A stretch of DNA of 64,000 nt from Thermodesulfovibrionales bacterium (GTDB taxonomy: Bacteria; Nitrospirota; Thermodesulfovibrionia; Thermodesulfovibrionales; Dissulfurispiraceae): positions 1 to 64,000 of the forward strand of contig JAOAHE010000002.1 in NCBI GenBank assembly GCA_026415415.1, written 5' to 3'. This document shows positions 16,281 to 24,572 of this stretch, one piece after another (positions within the stretch are counted from its first letter, which is position 1; every line of letters begins with the position of its first letter). Below the pieces are notes generated by a model. It did not search any database. It saw only the letters and a list, made by a program, of their open reading frames with translations, and was not told the origin of the DNA. A program made the position numbers and the translations under genes.

Positions 16281-17871
16281 AATTAAAAAGATACCAGAGC
16301 TCCTCAAAAACTATAAACAACAAAACAGAGAAGAGATAGTCAGGATTTCTACATTAATATCATTTGGCTTGCTTCTATCTGTAATTATCCAAAACAAGAT
16401 AGTCATTGATAAGTTTATAGGTAGTTTTCTTCTCATCTCTTCTCTTCTTTTGATCTTTTATAAAGACATAAAGAGATACAAGCCTTCGTACATAAAAAAT
16501 CAAAAAATGCTTTTACTTTTAGGTATTTTACTTACTACCACTTTACTTATAAGCCGATTCTTCTGTTATTTAAATGAAGCTATCCTAAAAGGGCTTGATA
16601 TTCATGGTAATGCATTCATATTCGGGGCTCCTATACCCATAGGCTCCATGCTCGTGATGTTAATCTTTGATTTTCACACAGCTATTTTATTCTCACTTAT
16701 AATTAGTCTAATAACTGGTATATGGCTTTATGACCCTCTTTTTATGATTTACACTTTCATCGGTAGCCTCACAGCAGCCTTTAATGCTATTAACTGTAAA
16801 AAAAGATCCTCTATTATAAAAGGAGGACTTTATGTCAGTGCTGTAAATATTATTACCGTCTCTATCATTTATTTAATTAAAGAAGATTTTTACTCTACTG
16901 AGTTTATCTCTGGATTTTTCTTTGCTTTTACATCTGGTATAATTGTAGCCGCTTTTGTACTAATAATATTGCCTTTAATTGAGTATCTTTTTGGGGTGAC
17001 AACTGACATAAGCCTTCTTGAGTTACTGGATTTAGAACATCCACTAATGAAAAGCTTAATGATAAACGCCCCAGGTACCTATCATCATAGTGTCATAGTA
17101 GCCAATCTTGCTGGAGCCGCAGCTGAAGCAGTCGGTGTAAACCCCCTGTTAGCAAGAGTTAGTGCTCATTATCACGATATTGGAAAAATTAAGATGCCTG
17201 AGTATTTCGTGGAAAACCAGAGTGGCAGTATCAGTAAACATGAAAAATTAACTCCCCATATGAGTAGTATGATTATAATGAATCATGTAAAAGAAGGCAT
17301 TGAACTTGCAAAACAATATAAGTTGCCTCAATCAGTTATAGATATATTACAACAACACCACGGGACAAGCAGTATTGCCTATTTTTATCAAAAAGCTAAA
17401 GAAAAAGCAGGGGACCCCCCTCCAATGCCAGAAGATTATAGATACCACGGACCTAAACCTCAATCCCGAGTAGCAGCTCTAGTCATGATGGCTGATGCAG
17501 TTGAAGCAGCAGCAAGGTCTCTAATCGACCCTACGCCAGCAAGGATCGCAGCTCTTGTTGATAAGATTATTAATAATATCTTTTTAGATGGTCAAATTGA
17601 TGAGTGTGAACTAACACTAAAAGATCTATCTGAGATTAAAAAAAGATTTATCCACATTCTTACGATCATATTCCATAAAAGGATAGCCTATCCAGATACT
17701 ACAGAGAAGGATTTAATTAAAAAACAGAAAGTAATAACTTCCTTTGATAGTTCAACTTATACTGATAAAAATCCTTTAATCTCCTCTATTAAAGATAATG
17801 GAAATATTGATTACAAACAAACAACGATTGATCAAAATAAATCAACAGAAATTAAAGAAACTAATCTATAA
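16234..17871 (+). CDS. HDIG-domain membrane phosphodiesterase, PgpH-like
   Basis: A 545-residue inner-membrane protein with about seven hydrophobic segments (roughly 38-250). A cytoplasmic HD domain follows, with metal ligands H284/H285, H314-D315 (HYHDIGK), H342, H351 and D421. This is the 7TM-HD/PgpH arrangement; PgpH hydrolyses cyclic di-AMP. The large N-terminal extracytoplasmic domain of typical 700-800-residue PgpH is missing, so sensing may be lost or different. It overlaps phoH by 47 nt (16243 is an alternative ATG) and ybeY by 74 nt, forming the frequent phoH-pgpH-ybeY cluster. The low-complexity tail after about residue 500 is the part that overlaps ybeY. Confidence 0.88.
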   Translation: MKDMKNGQLKNNLILKIKKIPELLKNYKQQNREEIVRISTLISFGLLLSVIIQNKIVIDKFIGSFLLISSLLLIFYKDIKRYKPSYIKNQKMLLLLGILLTTTLLISRFFCYLNEAILKGLDIHGNAFIFGAPIPIGSMLVMLIFDFHTAILFSLIISLITGIWLYDPLFMIYTFIGSLTAAFNAINCKKRSSIIKGGLYVSAVNIITVSIIYLIKEDFYSTEFISGFFFAFTSGIIVAAFVLIILPLIEYLFGVTTDISLLELLDLEHPLMKSLMINAPGTYHHSVIVANLAGAAAEAVGVNPLLARVSAHYHDIGKIKMPEYFVENQSGSISKHEKLTPHMSSMIIMNHVKEGIELAKQYKLPQSVIDILQQHHGTSSIAYFYQKAKEKAGDPPPMPEDYRYHGPKPQSRVAALVMMADAVEAAARSLIDPTPARIAALVDKIINNIFLDGQIDECELTLKDLSEIKKRFIHILTIIFHKRIAYPDTTEKDLIKKQKVITSFDSSTYTDKNPLISSIKDNGNIDYKQTTIDQNKSTEIKETNL

Positions 17872-18316
17872 GATCATAGAGATTCTCATCTCTGAAAATA
17901 AAGGTCTTAAAAGAAACCATATTCATATACTTAGGGAAAAAAAATCTTCCTTAGAGCTAAGTCTATGTTTTGTAAATGACAAAAAAATCAGGCAAATAAA
18001 TCTTGAGCATAGGCATAAAGATAAGCCTACAGATGTCTTATCCTTTCCTCAATTATCCATTAACGATGTAATCCTTACTACTACATCTAATGTTCCCTTT
18101 CCTCTTGGAGACATAGTAATAAATGTCTATCAAGCACAAAGACAATCTCAAAGATTTAATAGCACTCTGCAAGAAGAACTCTTACGATTATTGATTCATG
18201 GACTCCTTCATCTACTCGGCTTTGACCATGAAAAAAACTATTATGCAAGAAAAAAAATGAAAAATATAGAAAATTTTCTCTATGATAAAGTGAAAGGTGA
18301 GAATTTCTTGAACTAA
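17798..18316 (+). CDS. ybeY: Endoribonuclease / rRNA maturation factor YbeY
   Basis: A zinc-dependent single-strand endoribonuclease involved in 16S rRNA 3' maturation and ribosome quality control. The 172 residues contain the diagnostic zinc motif, H134, H138 and H144 in HGLLHLLGFDHE. They also contain HRHKDKPTDVLSFP, typical of the family. The start at 17798 lies inside the upstream gene; the MEILITNKQ beginning matches the family's N-terminal strand, so I keep it despite the 74-nt overlap. It is tail-to-tail with the NYN RNase gene, with stops overlapping by 4 nt. Confidence 0.93.
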   Translation: MEILITNKQRLIKINQQKLKKLIYKIIEILISENKGLKRNHIHILREKKSSLELSLCFVNDKKIRQINLEHRHKDKPTDVLSFPQLSINDVILTTTSNVPFPLGDIVINVYQAQRQSQRFNSTLQEELLRLLIHGLLHLLGFDHEKNYYARKKMKNIENFLYDKVKGENFLN

Positions 18317-18834
18317 AGCTTATTTAAAACCCTGTTTATAGCTTTGTTTTTCTTAGAAGGTTTATAAGGGTTTCCTTTTAAGCCCTTTGAATACTCATAG
18401 TACTTTTTAGAGATAAAATCCTTATCTGTAGATTCTTCAATAATCTGCTCATTTTTTTGTAAAGTCTCCTCTAAAATTTCTAAAAAAACCTCAGACTCAA
18501 TAGGTATTGAGTGTACAGACCACACATACTTTGCCACAAGTTTATCAGATGTAATCACTACCCATTGTCTTTTTGTATCATTTAGCATCCTTTTTATAGC
18601 TTCATCGGCAGTCTCTCCAACTCTGGTATATACAATCCTTATACCTCCTCTGAAAGAGCTATTTTCTAAAATATTTCCATGCTTATAAGCATCAAAGACG
18701 ACTGTTATCTCGTGTTTTTTAATCTTTTTATAGCTTATAAGCTTATCAATAAGTTCTGACCTCGCTTTTTCCATATTTTTATGAAAAATGCCGATTAAGT
18801 TATAACCATCAATAATGAGATACAAAGTAGCCAC
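18313..18834 (-). CDS. YacP-like NYN-domain ribonuclease
   Basis: A 173-residue PIN-like (NYN) nuclease of the YacP/Rae1 type, which in Bacillus cleaves mRNA on the ribosome. It starts with YLIIDGYNLIG, holding the first catalytic Asp and the Asn. The other acidic positions follow in ITVVFDAYK, VGETADEAI and VVITSDK. The start is preceded by AAGTGGCT rather than a strong ribosome-binding site. It converges on ybeY, another RNase. It could be transcribed with pdxJ and the dual-CxxC ORF upstream, although a gap of about 200 nt separates them. Confidence 0.88.
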   Translation of the reverse strand: MATLYLIIDGYNLIGIFHKNMEKARSELIDKLISYKKIKKHEITVVFDAYKHGNILENSSFRGGIRIVYTRVGETADEAIKRMLNDTKRQWVVITSDKLVAKYVWSVHSIPIESEVFLEILEETLQKNEQIIEESTDKDFISKKYYEYSKGLKGNPYKPSKKNKAINRVLNKL

Positions 18835-18912
18835 TTAAGGATAAAATACTATCTATTTTTTTCAAAAAAACTCATCGTTTTATCTACTAAATATATATTT
18901 AGCAGTTTATTA

Positions 18913-19023
18913 TCAAAAGGAATTTTCCTTTAAAATCGCTAAATCTAACTCTTCATTTTCATTATTGAATAAGGTTAGTTTATTTAAAAGGCAATAAAAA
19001 TCTTTCAGACCGAGTTTGAGAAG
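18913..19023 (-). other. Open, protein-like stretch between the dual-CxxC ORF and the NYN gene
   Basis: On the minus strand an open frame runs from after a stop at 19026 to TGA at 18913. It reads KDFYCLLNKLTLFNNENEEL and then DLAILKENSF, which looks protein-like. It has no ATG, GTG or TTG (only CTG at 19008) and no ribosome-binding site. It could be the decayed end of a gene or chance. Confidence 0.25.
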
Positions 19024-19036
19024 TTATGACCTGAAC

Positions 19037-19204
19037 TTATGCTCTATTACTTGGTCTTAGACTTATCAGACCCCATATTTTATCGTCAATTTCATCAATG
19101 TAGTCAGAGATGATATATTTTTTCCCACACGACCTGCAGACTAAGAAGACATTTGTTCAATTAATAGAGAGCCTTATCTCTCCATCACAGACTTTGCATT
19201 TCAT
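19037..19204 (-). CDS. Candidate selenoprotein: small dual-CxxC protein with in-frame TGA
   Basis: The minus-strand frame starts with an ATG overlapping the pdxJ stop (ATGA). It reads MKCKVCDGEIRLSIN, then TGA (plus-strand 19157-19159), then TNVFLVCRSCGKKYIISDYI and a further 20 residues ending RPSNRA before TAA. The two CxxC motifs flank the TGA at codon 16 of 55. Small dual-CxxC proteins with Cys or selenocysteine are a known annotation class, which I recall from memory only. About 20 nt after the TGA lies UGCAGGUC, the octamer at the apex of the E. coli fdhF SECIS as I remember it, above a possible UUCUUA/UGGGAA stem. The alternative is a gene broken by one nonsense change. Confidence 0.5.
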
Positions 19205-19944
19205 AACCTCTTCTCACTTCTGCTATGAATAAAAATTAACTCCTTCATCTCTCTTACAGCTCTTTCTATCCCAACTAAAACAGCTCTCGAAATAATACTA
19301 TGACCTATATATAATCCTCTTAATCCCTTTATTGCAGCAACCTTACTAACATTATAGTATGTTAAACCATGTCCTGCATTTACTTGTAACCCAACTTTTA
19401 AGCCTTCTTGAACAGCCCTAATAACCCTATGGAGTTCTTCCAACTGTGCAGTCCCTTTAGCATTTGCATAAAGACCAGTGTGAATCTCTACCATGTCAGC
19501 ACCTACCTCACTTGATATCTCAATATCTGGTATCTCTGGATTGATAAAAAGACTAACTGGTATACCTGTATCTTTTATCTTTGAAATATAAGTCCTTAAA
19601 TATCCTTTTTGCCTTATTAAATCCAACCCTCCTTCTGTTGTCAACTCATGCCTTTTTTCAGGGACGAGGGTAATAAGGTCTGGCTTTATATTAAGTGCTA
19701 TATTTAACATCTCTTCTGTTGCAGCCATCTCGAGGTTTAACTCACAAGGCACTACCTCCCTTAGCAACCTTAAATCTCTATCATTAACGTGTCGCCTGTC
19801 TTCCCTTAAATGTAAAGTTATGCCATCCGCACCACCCAAAATAGCCAATGTAGAAGCCATTACAGGATCAGGCTCAAAGGTTTTTCTCGCCTCTCTCAAG
19901 GTTGCTACATGATCAACATTAACACCCAATAACATAATAGACAC
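19201..19944 (-). CDS. pdxJ: Pyridoxine 5'-phosphate synthase PdxJ
   Basis: Condenses 1-deoxyxylulose 5-phosphate with 3-amino-2-oxopropyl phosphate in the DXP-dependent pathway to vitamin B6. The 247 residues are a TIM barrel of normal length with the hallmark LGVNVDHVATLREARKT at the N-terminus. LHLREDRRHVNDRD, the EINLE-like catalytic region (CELNLEMA), and the C-terminal NAGHGL and IGHSIISRA phosphate-site motifs are also present. It lies 15 nt after gspM and overlaps the dual-CxxC ORF by 4 nt, so it is co-transcribed with the secretion genes without an obvious functional link. Confidence 0.96.
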   Translation of the reverse strand: MSIMLLGVNVDHVATLREARKTFEPDPVMASTLAILGGADGITLHLREDRRHVNDRDLRLLREVVPCELNLEMAATEEMLNIALNIKPDLITLVPEKRHELTTEGGLDLIRQKGYLRTYISKIKDTGIPVSLFINPEIPDIEISSEVGADMVEIHTGLYANAKGTAQLEELHRVIRAVQEGLKVGLQVNAGHGLTYYNVSKVAAIKGLRGLYIGHSIISRAVLVGIERAVREMKELIFIHSRSEKRL

Positions 19945-19959
19945 TCCTTATTTAACCAT

Positions 19960-20517
19960 TTATCCTTTCTTTACCTCTGTTAATGCCATAACATCAAGCT
20001 TTACAATCAAGTCTCTCGGTTCTTTAAAATTCCTTACTCTTGCGTCAAGCTCTTTTACTACAAGGTAAGGCGTTCTGGTCTCTATAGAATAGATTATATC
20101 GCTCAATGCACGTGTATCAGGAACGACTATGTCTAAACTTATATTTATGACCTTGAAATTCCCTAAGTCTTCAGTTTTACCTACCCTCTCACTTGAGATA
20201 GTTCCTCCTCTGCTTGTTATTATACCCTTTACCATATCTTGCATAGATGCTGCTGCTAAAGAAAGGGTTTGACCTTCTATGAGTTTGACAGCCTCAGACT
20301 TTTTTAGTTCCTTTAGTGACGCTAAAGTTTTCTCTAACTCTGGTTTTTCAGCTATTATTTGGATATATCTCTCAAGAGTTTTCTGTTTTAAAGTTGTTGT
20401 CTCCTCTAACACCCTTAACTCCTCTTCAACTGTAAGATAACCATACTGATAAATTACAAGTCCTAATAGTATTACAACTAATGGTATTAAAAATCTAAGG
20501 AGTTTACTCTTTTTCAT
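19960..20517 (-). CDS. gspM: Type II secretion inner-membrane protein GspM (PilO-like form)
   Basis: A 185-residue protein with one N-terminal membrane helix (about 8-26), a coiled coil (about 30-75) and a ferredoxin-like periplasmic domain. This is the GspM/PilO architecture that pairs with GspL/PilN in the inner-membrane platform of the secretion machine. Identification rests mainly on topology and position after gspL, with an ATGA overlap. Confidence 0.78.
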   Translation of the reverse strand: MKKSKLLRFLIPLVVILLGLVIYQYGYLTVEEELRVLEETTTLKQKTLERYIQIIAEKPELEKTLASLKELKKSEAVKLIEGQTLSLAAASMQDMVKGIITSRGGTISSERVGKTEDLGNFKVINISLDIVVPDTRALSDIIYSIETRTPYLVVKELDARVRNFKEPRDLIVKLDVMALTEVKKG

Positions 20518-22040
20518 TCTTTTTTCACCTGTTCTTTTGGCTTCTCAATAGCTTCTAACTCCATCTTAATATTAAATCTATCTAAGTTCATCCTTGCGTC
20601 CCTAAAGGTAGGGGAGGTAAACTCTACTTTTTGGAAAAAGGTTGAAGATTCTAATTTAGGTAGAAGTTCAGTGGCAGAATGAGCATAACCTTCAACTTCC
20701 ACAGTTTTCTCAGTAATTCTAACTCTTGTAAACCAAGCATTTTTAGGTGTAATAGATGTAAGCTCCTTTAAAATAGCCAAACTCATGTGCCTGCTATGCT
20801 TAAAATCCTTAATAGTTGCCAAATCTTTTTGTAAAGACTCAATCTCCTTTTTAAGAGCTTCAACTTTTTTAACTTCTTCTTTTCTTGCACTAATCTGACG
20901 CTCAATTTCTTCAAGTTTTTTCTCTTCAAGATAAAGAGGAGCTACAGCATATACAACCCCAATGCTGATAATAAGAGTAATAAGCACCACTGTCAAAGAA
21001 ATAGGCTTACGTATAGCCTTTACTTCGCCTCTTGTTAAAAGGTTAAAACCATCTGACTTTGTCCACAAAGTCTCAACCCCTGCACCTAAGGCTGAATAGA
21101 TGGTTTCATCAACTTTCTTTGAGGATGATATCCCGATATCCATTTCACCTAAAACCTTAAAAGGCATCTCTAGCTTGAGCTTTAATCTTTCTTTAAGAAA
21201 TGATGTTGTATTTTTAAAAAACAGTATAATTTCTGGTTTGCTATCAATATCTTTATATCGTTCTTTTAACTCCTTAATTGATTCGACAATCTCAGCCAAC
21301 TTTTGATCCTCATCTTTATTTGCCAAATCAGAGGAGAAAATAGCTAAGGGAGCAGAGTTATAGAAAAAGCCACCGTCAAACCTTTGGGTATCTACCTCTA
21401 CAAAAATATTTGATTTTGCAGAAGAACTATATCTAATCAAGCTATCTAATGATGATATATTAAAAGTAATCTTACTAACAGAAATACCTTTTTTCATTAA
21501 TGAATCAATATAAGGACTAACAAACTGTTTTTTTGTAACAGCTAGCAAAATTTTTACCTTACCAGCTGTGTTTGAGATTACCTTAAAGTCATACAGAGAG
21601 TCTTCAGGATCAATAGGTGTTATTCTGTCCATCTCGTAAAATATAACATTAGATAAATTCTCTAAGACTGATGAAGGATACTCAATAGTTTTAGTTATAA
21701 CCCATGATTTAGGGATAGTTAAAGTAACAGAAGGATTTTTAATTCCTAACTCTTTTAGATAAATCTCTATAGAATTTGCCAAAAAATCAGGTTCAGGAGT
21801 TTTACCTTCTGTAGGGTATACTCTAAAGTCTAAAACTTTTATCTTTGAGAAAATTTTTAATAGATAGGCTAAAGTAAAATGAGACCCCTCTAAAGAAATA
21901 CTAAAGCACTTTTGTGGCAAAACTAAATTAGAAAAATCAAAACTTAAAAAGTTTAGTAATGGTATTAAAAACTTCCTTAAACTACCAGTGGTAGTATTTG
22001 TTAAAGACACTATTTTTTTTAAAACAGATAATCCTGTCAT
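20514..22040 (-). CDS. gspL: Type II secretion protein GspL (PilM-PilN-like fusion)
   Basis: A 508-residue inner-membrane platform protein. The N-terminal 320 residues resemble an actin-like PilM/GspL cytoplasmic domain (for example SVTLTIPKSWVITKTIEYPS and FYEMDRITPIDPEDSLYDF). One membrane helix follows at about 348-370. The periplasmic part has a coiled coil (about 375-420) and a PilN-like ferredoxin fold containing SITPKNAWFTRVRI. The single polypeptide thus combines PilM and PilN roles, as in GspL. Both ends overlap their neighbours by ATGA, indicating strict translational coupling with gspK and gspM. Confidence 0.83.
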   Translation of the reverse strand: MTGLSVLKKIVSLTNTTTGSLRKFLIPLLNFLSFDFSNLVLPQKCFSISLEGSHFTLAYLLKIFSKIKVLDFRVYPTEGKTPEPDFLANSIEIYLKELGIKNPSVTLTIPKSWVITKTIEYPSSVLENLSNVIFYEMDRITPIDPEDSLYDFKVISNTAGKVKILLAVTKKQFVSPYIDSLMKKGISVSKITFNISSLDSLIRYSSSAKSNIFVEVDTQRFDGGFFYNSAPLAIFSSDLANKDEDQKLAEIVESIKELKERYKDIDSKPEIILFFKNTTSFLKERLKLKLEMPFKVLGEMDIGISSSKKVDETIYSALGAGVETLWTKSDGFNLLTRGEVKAIRKPISLTVVLITLIISIGVVYAVAPLYLEEKKLEEIERQISARKEEVKKVEALKKEIESLQKDLATIKDFKHSRHMSLAILKELTSITPKNAWFTRVRITEKTVEVEGYAHSATELLPKLESSTFFQKVEFTSPTFRDARMNLDRFNIKMELEAIEKPKEQVKKE

Positions 22041-23005
22041 TCCTTTATACTTACTGGGCTTTTATAATAAAGATACTTTACTTTATTGCCTTCTAAGATC
22101 ACCGTAGCCTTTATATTAAAAGAAGACCTCTCGTTACCCTTAAAAGCCCTTGAAAGAATAGTAAAAATATTAGAACTTCCATGCTGAGATATAAACTGTT
22201 GACTTTCTTGAGGTATTGGTATATTTATAGTTTGGCTTTCAGGTAAGCCTTTTCTTTTTTCAATTATCTCACCTACTAACTCTTCAGTAAAACCAGGGAT
22301 CGCAAGAAGGACCTCACGAGGTGCAAAACGAATATTGATAGTATCACTATTTGAGTAAACAGTAACAAACTCATAAATGCCTTTTTTTGAATCAGAGCCA
22401 TATAGAATCTCTTCGGTTATGCCTCTTACTAAAGCAAGCTCCTCAATAGTATCAAATTTCTCATTTTTAGCCCTATAAGGAATAGGTAATGAAAGATAAT
22501 AATCGCTTTCTGCACCGTTTAACCGTCGTAGGTCGTCAGAGTCTTTCCAGTCAAGAATTGAGTCTACTATCGTCAAAGCTTCTTGTTCAGGCACATTCAT
22601 ATTAATCAAAAGGTTTTTCAATATTATACCAGATAGATCATTTAAACTGTTTATATTTATTTTACCACTCTCTTCAGCTATGCTTATAGTTACATTGCCC
22701 CCAAAAATTTCTAAAGAATAGGGGGAAGCATCCACATCCCAATATTTCTTTTCAAGTTGAGCAATTTCCTGGTTTTTAGAAGTATTTCTATAGAATAGCT
22801 CAATAATACCTCTTTCAATACCTGCTTGAGCAAGCAATTTTTTATCAAGATTATCTCTAAAACCAATAGTGGCAAAAGTTTCTCTTCTAATATTTGTAGA
22901 AAATGACAAAACTATCATCATAAGAATAGTTAAAACCCAAAGCAAAAGCACAAGCACAAAGCCTTTCTGTTTAACAAGCTTAAATTTATTAAAGGAAAAC
23001 CTCAT
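22037..23005 (-). CDS. gspK: Type II secretion minor pseudopilin GspK
   Basis: A 322-residue pseudopilin forming the tip complex with GspI and GspJ. The N-terminus QKGFVLVLLLWVLTILMMIV contains the processed prepilin site and hydrophobic helix. GspK lacks the usual Glu at position +5, and here Leu is seen as expected. Typical GspK features include INSLNDLSG near 125 and a DSILDWKDSDDLRR segment, in which Asp residues bind calcium. The C-terminal region holds helix-hairpin-helix-like sequence (LLAIPGFTEELVGEIIEKR). It overlaps gspJ and gspL by 4 nt each. Confidence 0.9.
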   Translation of the reverse strand: MRFSFNKFKLVKQKGFVLVLLLWVLTILMMIVLSFSTNIRRETFATIGFRDNLDKKLLAQAGIERGIIELFYRNTSKNQEIAQLEKKYWDVDASPYSLEIFGGNVTISIAEESGKININSLNDLSGIILKNLLINMNVPEQEALTIVDSILDWKDSDDLRRLNGAESDYYLSLPIPYRAKNEKFDTIEELALVRGITEEILYGSDSKKGIYEFVTVYSNSDTINIRFAPREVLLAIPGFTEELVGEIIEKRKGLPESQTINIPIPQESQQFISQHGSSNIFTILSRAFKGNERSSFNIKATVILEGNKVKYLYYKSPVSIKE

Positions 23006-23670
23006 CTTCTTCTTTCCTTAGACGAGGGAATATTTTGTACTTTCTGTGCAGGACTTAGAAGTATCTGACCTGAAGGTTTATTTTTTAAAAAGATAAATTT
23101 GTCAACATAGATCCCCTTAGAAACACTCTGAATTTTAAAAGCTATTTTATCTGGAAAGCTTTTATCCTCTGTCCACTTATCAATCCAATGTCCGACTTCA
23201 TCAGTGGGATTTTTTTCAAAATATAAGAAAGATATATCATCAAAACCCGCTAATAGTAGAGTCCTCCTAAAATCATCAACTGCTATGGTCCTTTCTGTTA
23301 GATATAAAGATTTTTTGCCATCTGGTTCCTCTTCTACTGAGTAAATTGCTAAAATATATCCTCTACTACCTTTCCATAAAGAGTAATTAGTAGTAAACTG
23401 GAGTAAATCTTTCTGTCCTAAAAAATAAAATTTTTTTTGTCCGTCATCATCATAAGTAATAGGTGTCAGGGATTCTATTTGAGACTCAACTAAGTTGATA
23501 GCAATGCGTAATCTTTCTAAGAAGGTTATCGCTTTTTCAGCTTTTTCAATAGATCTATGACCTAATCTCATAGCTCCAAAGATAATGAGCAGAATAATAC
23601 TCAACAAAGTTATAGAAATAAGTAACTCAAGGAGGGTAAACCCTTTATCTTTCCTTCTATAGGTAATCAT
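23002..23670 (-). CDS. gspJ: Type II secretion minor pseudopilin GspJ
   Basis: 222 residues starting MITYRRKDKGFTLLELLISI. The prepilin peptidase site is KG|FTLLE, with the conserved Glu at +5 and a following membrane helix. The size and the position between gspI and gspK fit GspJ. The C-terminal globular part, with several aromatic beta strands, is compatible with the minor-pseudopilin fold. It overlaps gspI by 14 nt. Confidence 0.87.
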   Translation of the reverse strand: MITYRRKDKGFTLLELLISITLLSIILLIIFGAMRLGHRSIEKAEKAITFLERLRIAINLVESQIESLTPITYDDDGQKKFYFLGQKDLLQFTTNYSLWKGSRGYILAIYSVEEEPDGKKSLYLTERTIAVDDFRRTLLLAGFDDISFLYFEKNPTDEVGHWIDKWTEDKSFPDKIAFKIQSVSKGIYVDKFIFLKNKPSGQILLSPAQKVQNIPSSKERRR

Positions 23671-24055
23671 CAGATTTTTTAGGTATCGCTTTTAAAGTCT
23701 TCAAAGTGTGATACTTCTCTTTGTTGCCCCACATCCATCTTATAGTAAGCTGTATCTCAAGGAGTCGAAACTGAAGTGTTTCTGTTCTTTCTTTTAAAAC
23801 TTCATTTATCAAAATGTCAAACCTATACCCTAAGGGAGATGTCTCAGTCCATTGCTTTTCCTCTAAGTCTTCCTGTAGAATCAGTTCTTTTAACTTTGCT
23901 TCTGCCACTACTAAACTTTTTACATAATCCTCTGAACGAGAAAGAGATTTTAAATTAGAAGAGAACACTTGAAGTATTACTGTCACAGCTATCCCAAGTA
24001 TTGACAATGCAACAATAACTTCTATCAAAGTGAAACCTTTTTTTAAATTAATCAT
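23657..24055 (-). CDS. gspI: Type II secretion minor pseudopilin GspI
   Basis: 132 residues with the prepilin motif KKG|FTLIEVIVALSILGIA, followed by the long hydrophobic helix. VAEAKLKELILQEDLEEKQW is typical of GspI, which has a conserved LA-x-x-K-LE-type segment after the helix. It overlaps gspH by ATGA. It probably forms the GspI-J-K tip of the pseudopilus. Confidence 0.87.
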   Translation of the reverse strand: MINLKKGFTLIEVIVALSILGIAVTVILQVFSSNLKSLSRSEDYVKSLVVAEAKLKELILQEDLEEKQWTETSPLGYRFDILINEVLKERTETLQFRLLEIQLTIRWMWGNKEKYHTLKTLKAIPKKSDDYL

Positions 24056-24489
24056 TTTACAACCACTGATCCAACAACTGGGTCTAAATATATCCTAACA
24101 GCACGCTTATTATCATATACCAAGATATTTCCTCCACTAAGTCCCCCCATTGAGTAAAAGAATATATAATATGTACCCTTAGAAACCTCACCTGAGAAAG
24201 GGTCTTCAATCTTGATATTAATATTAATAGGAAAAAATTTTTCTGGAAAATCCTTAATCCCATACTTCCGAGACTCAAAATCAATATAAAAAAACTGATC
24301 CTCACCTTTTATCAAAGCTAAATTTTTAGCATATCTAATGTTACTTGATATATCTCTGACAAAGGCGTTAAACTTACTTGGAGGAAAAGTATTAGCAATG
24401 AAAACTGTTGAAAGCCCAATTATTAATACGATAAGAAACAAAACAATGATCAACTCTATGAGCATAAAACCCGACTTTGTACTTTTCAT
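24052..24489 (-). CDS. gspH: Type II secretion minor pseudopilin GspH
   Basis: 145 residues with prepilin-type N-terminus KSGFMLIELIIVLFLIVLII. The cleavage is after Gly and Glu is at +5, although Met replaces the usual Thr at +2. The RDISSNIRYAKNLALIKGE segment is typical of GspH after the helix. It lies 83 nt after gspF. The major pseudopilin gspG, often found between F and H, is not present here. Confidence 0.83.
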   Translation of the reverse strand: MKSTKSGFMLIELIIVLFLIVLIIGLSTVFIANTFPPSKFNAFVRDISSNIRYAKNLALIKGEDQFFYIDFESRKYGIKDFPEKFFPININIKIEDPFSGEVSKGTYYIFFYSMGGLSGGNILVYDNKRAVRIYLDPVVGSVVVK

Positions 24490-24572
24490 AAATCTTTATT
24501 TACTAATCTTTTAAATCTATACAGTTCAAAACACTAATTTGATTTAGGCAACACAAAAGAACCATAAAAAAC

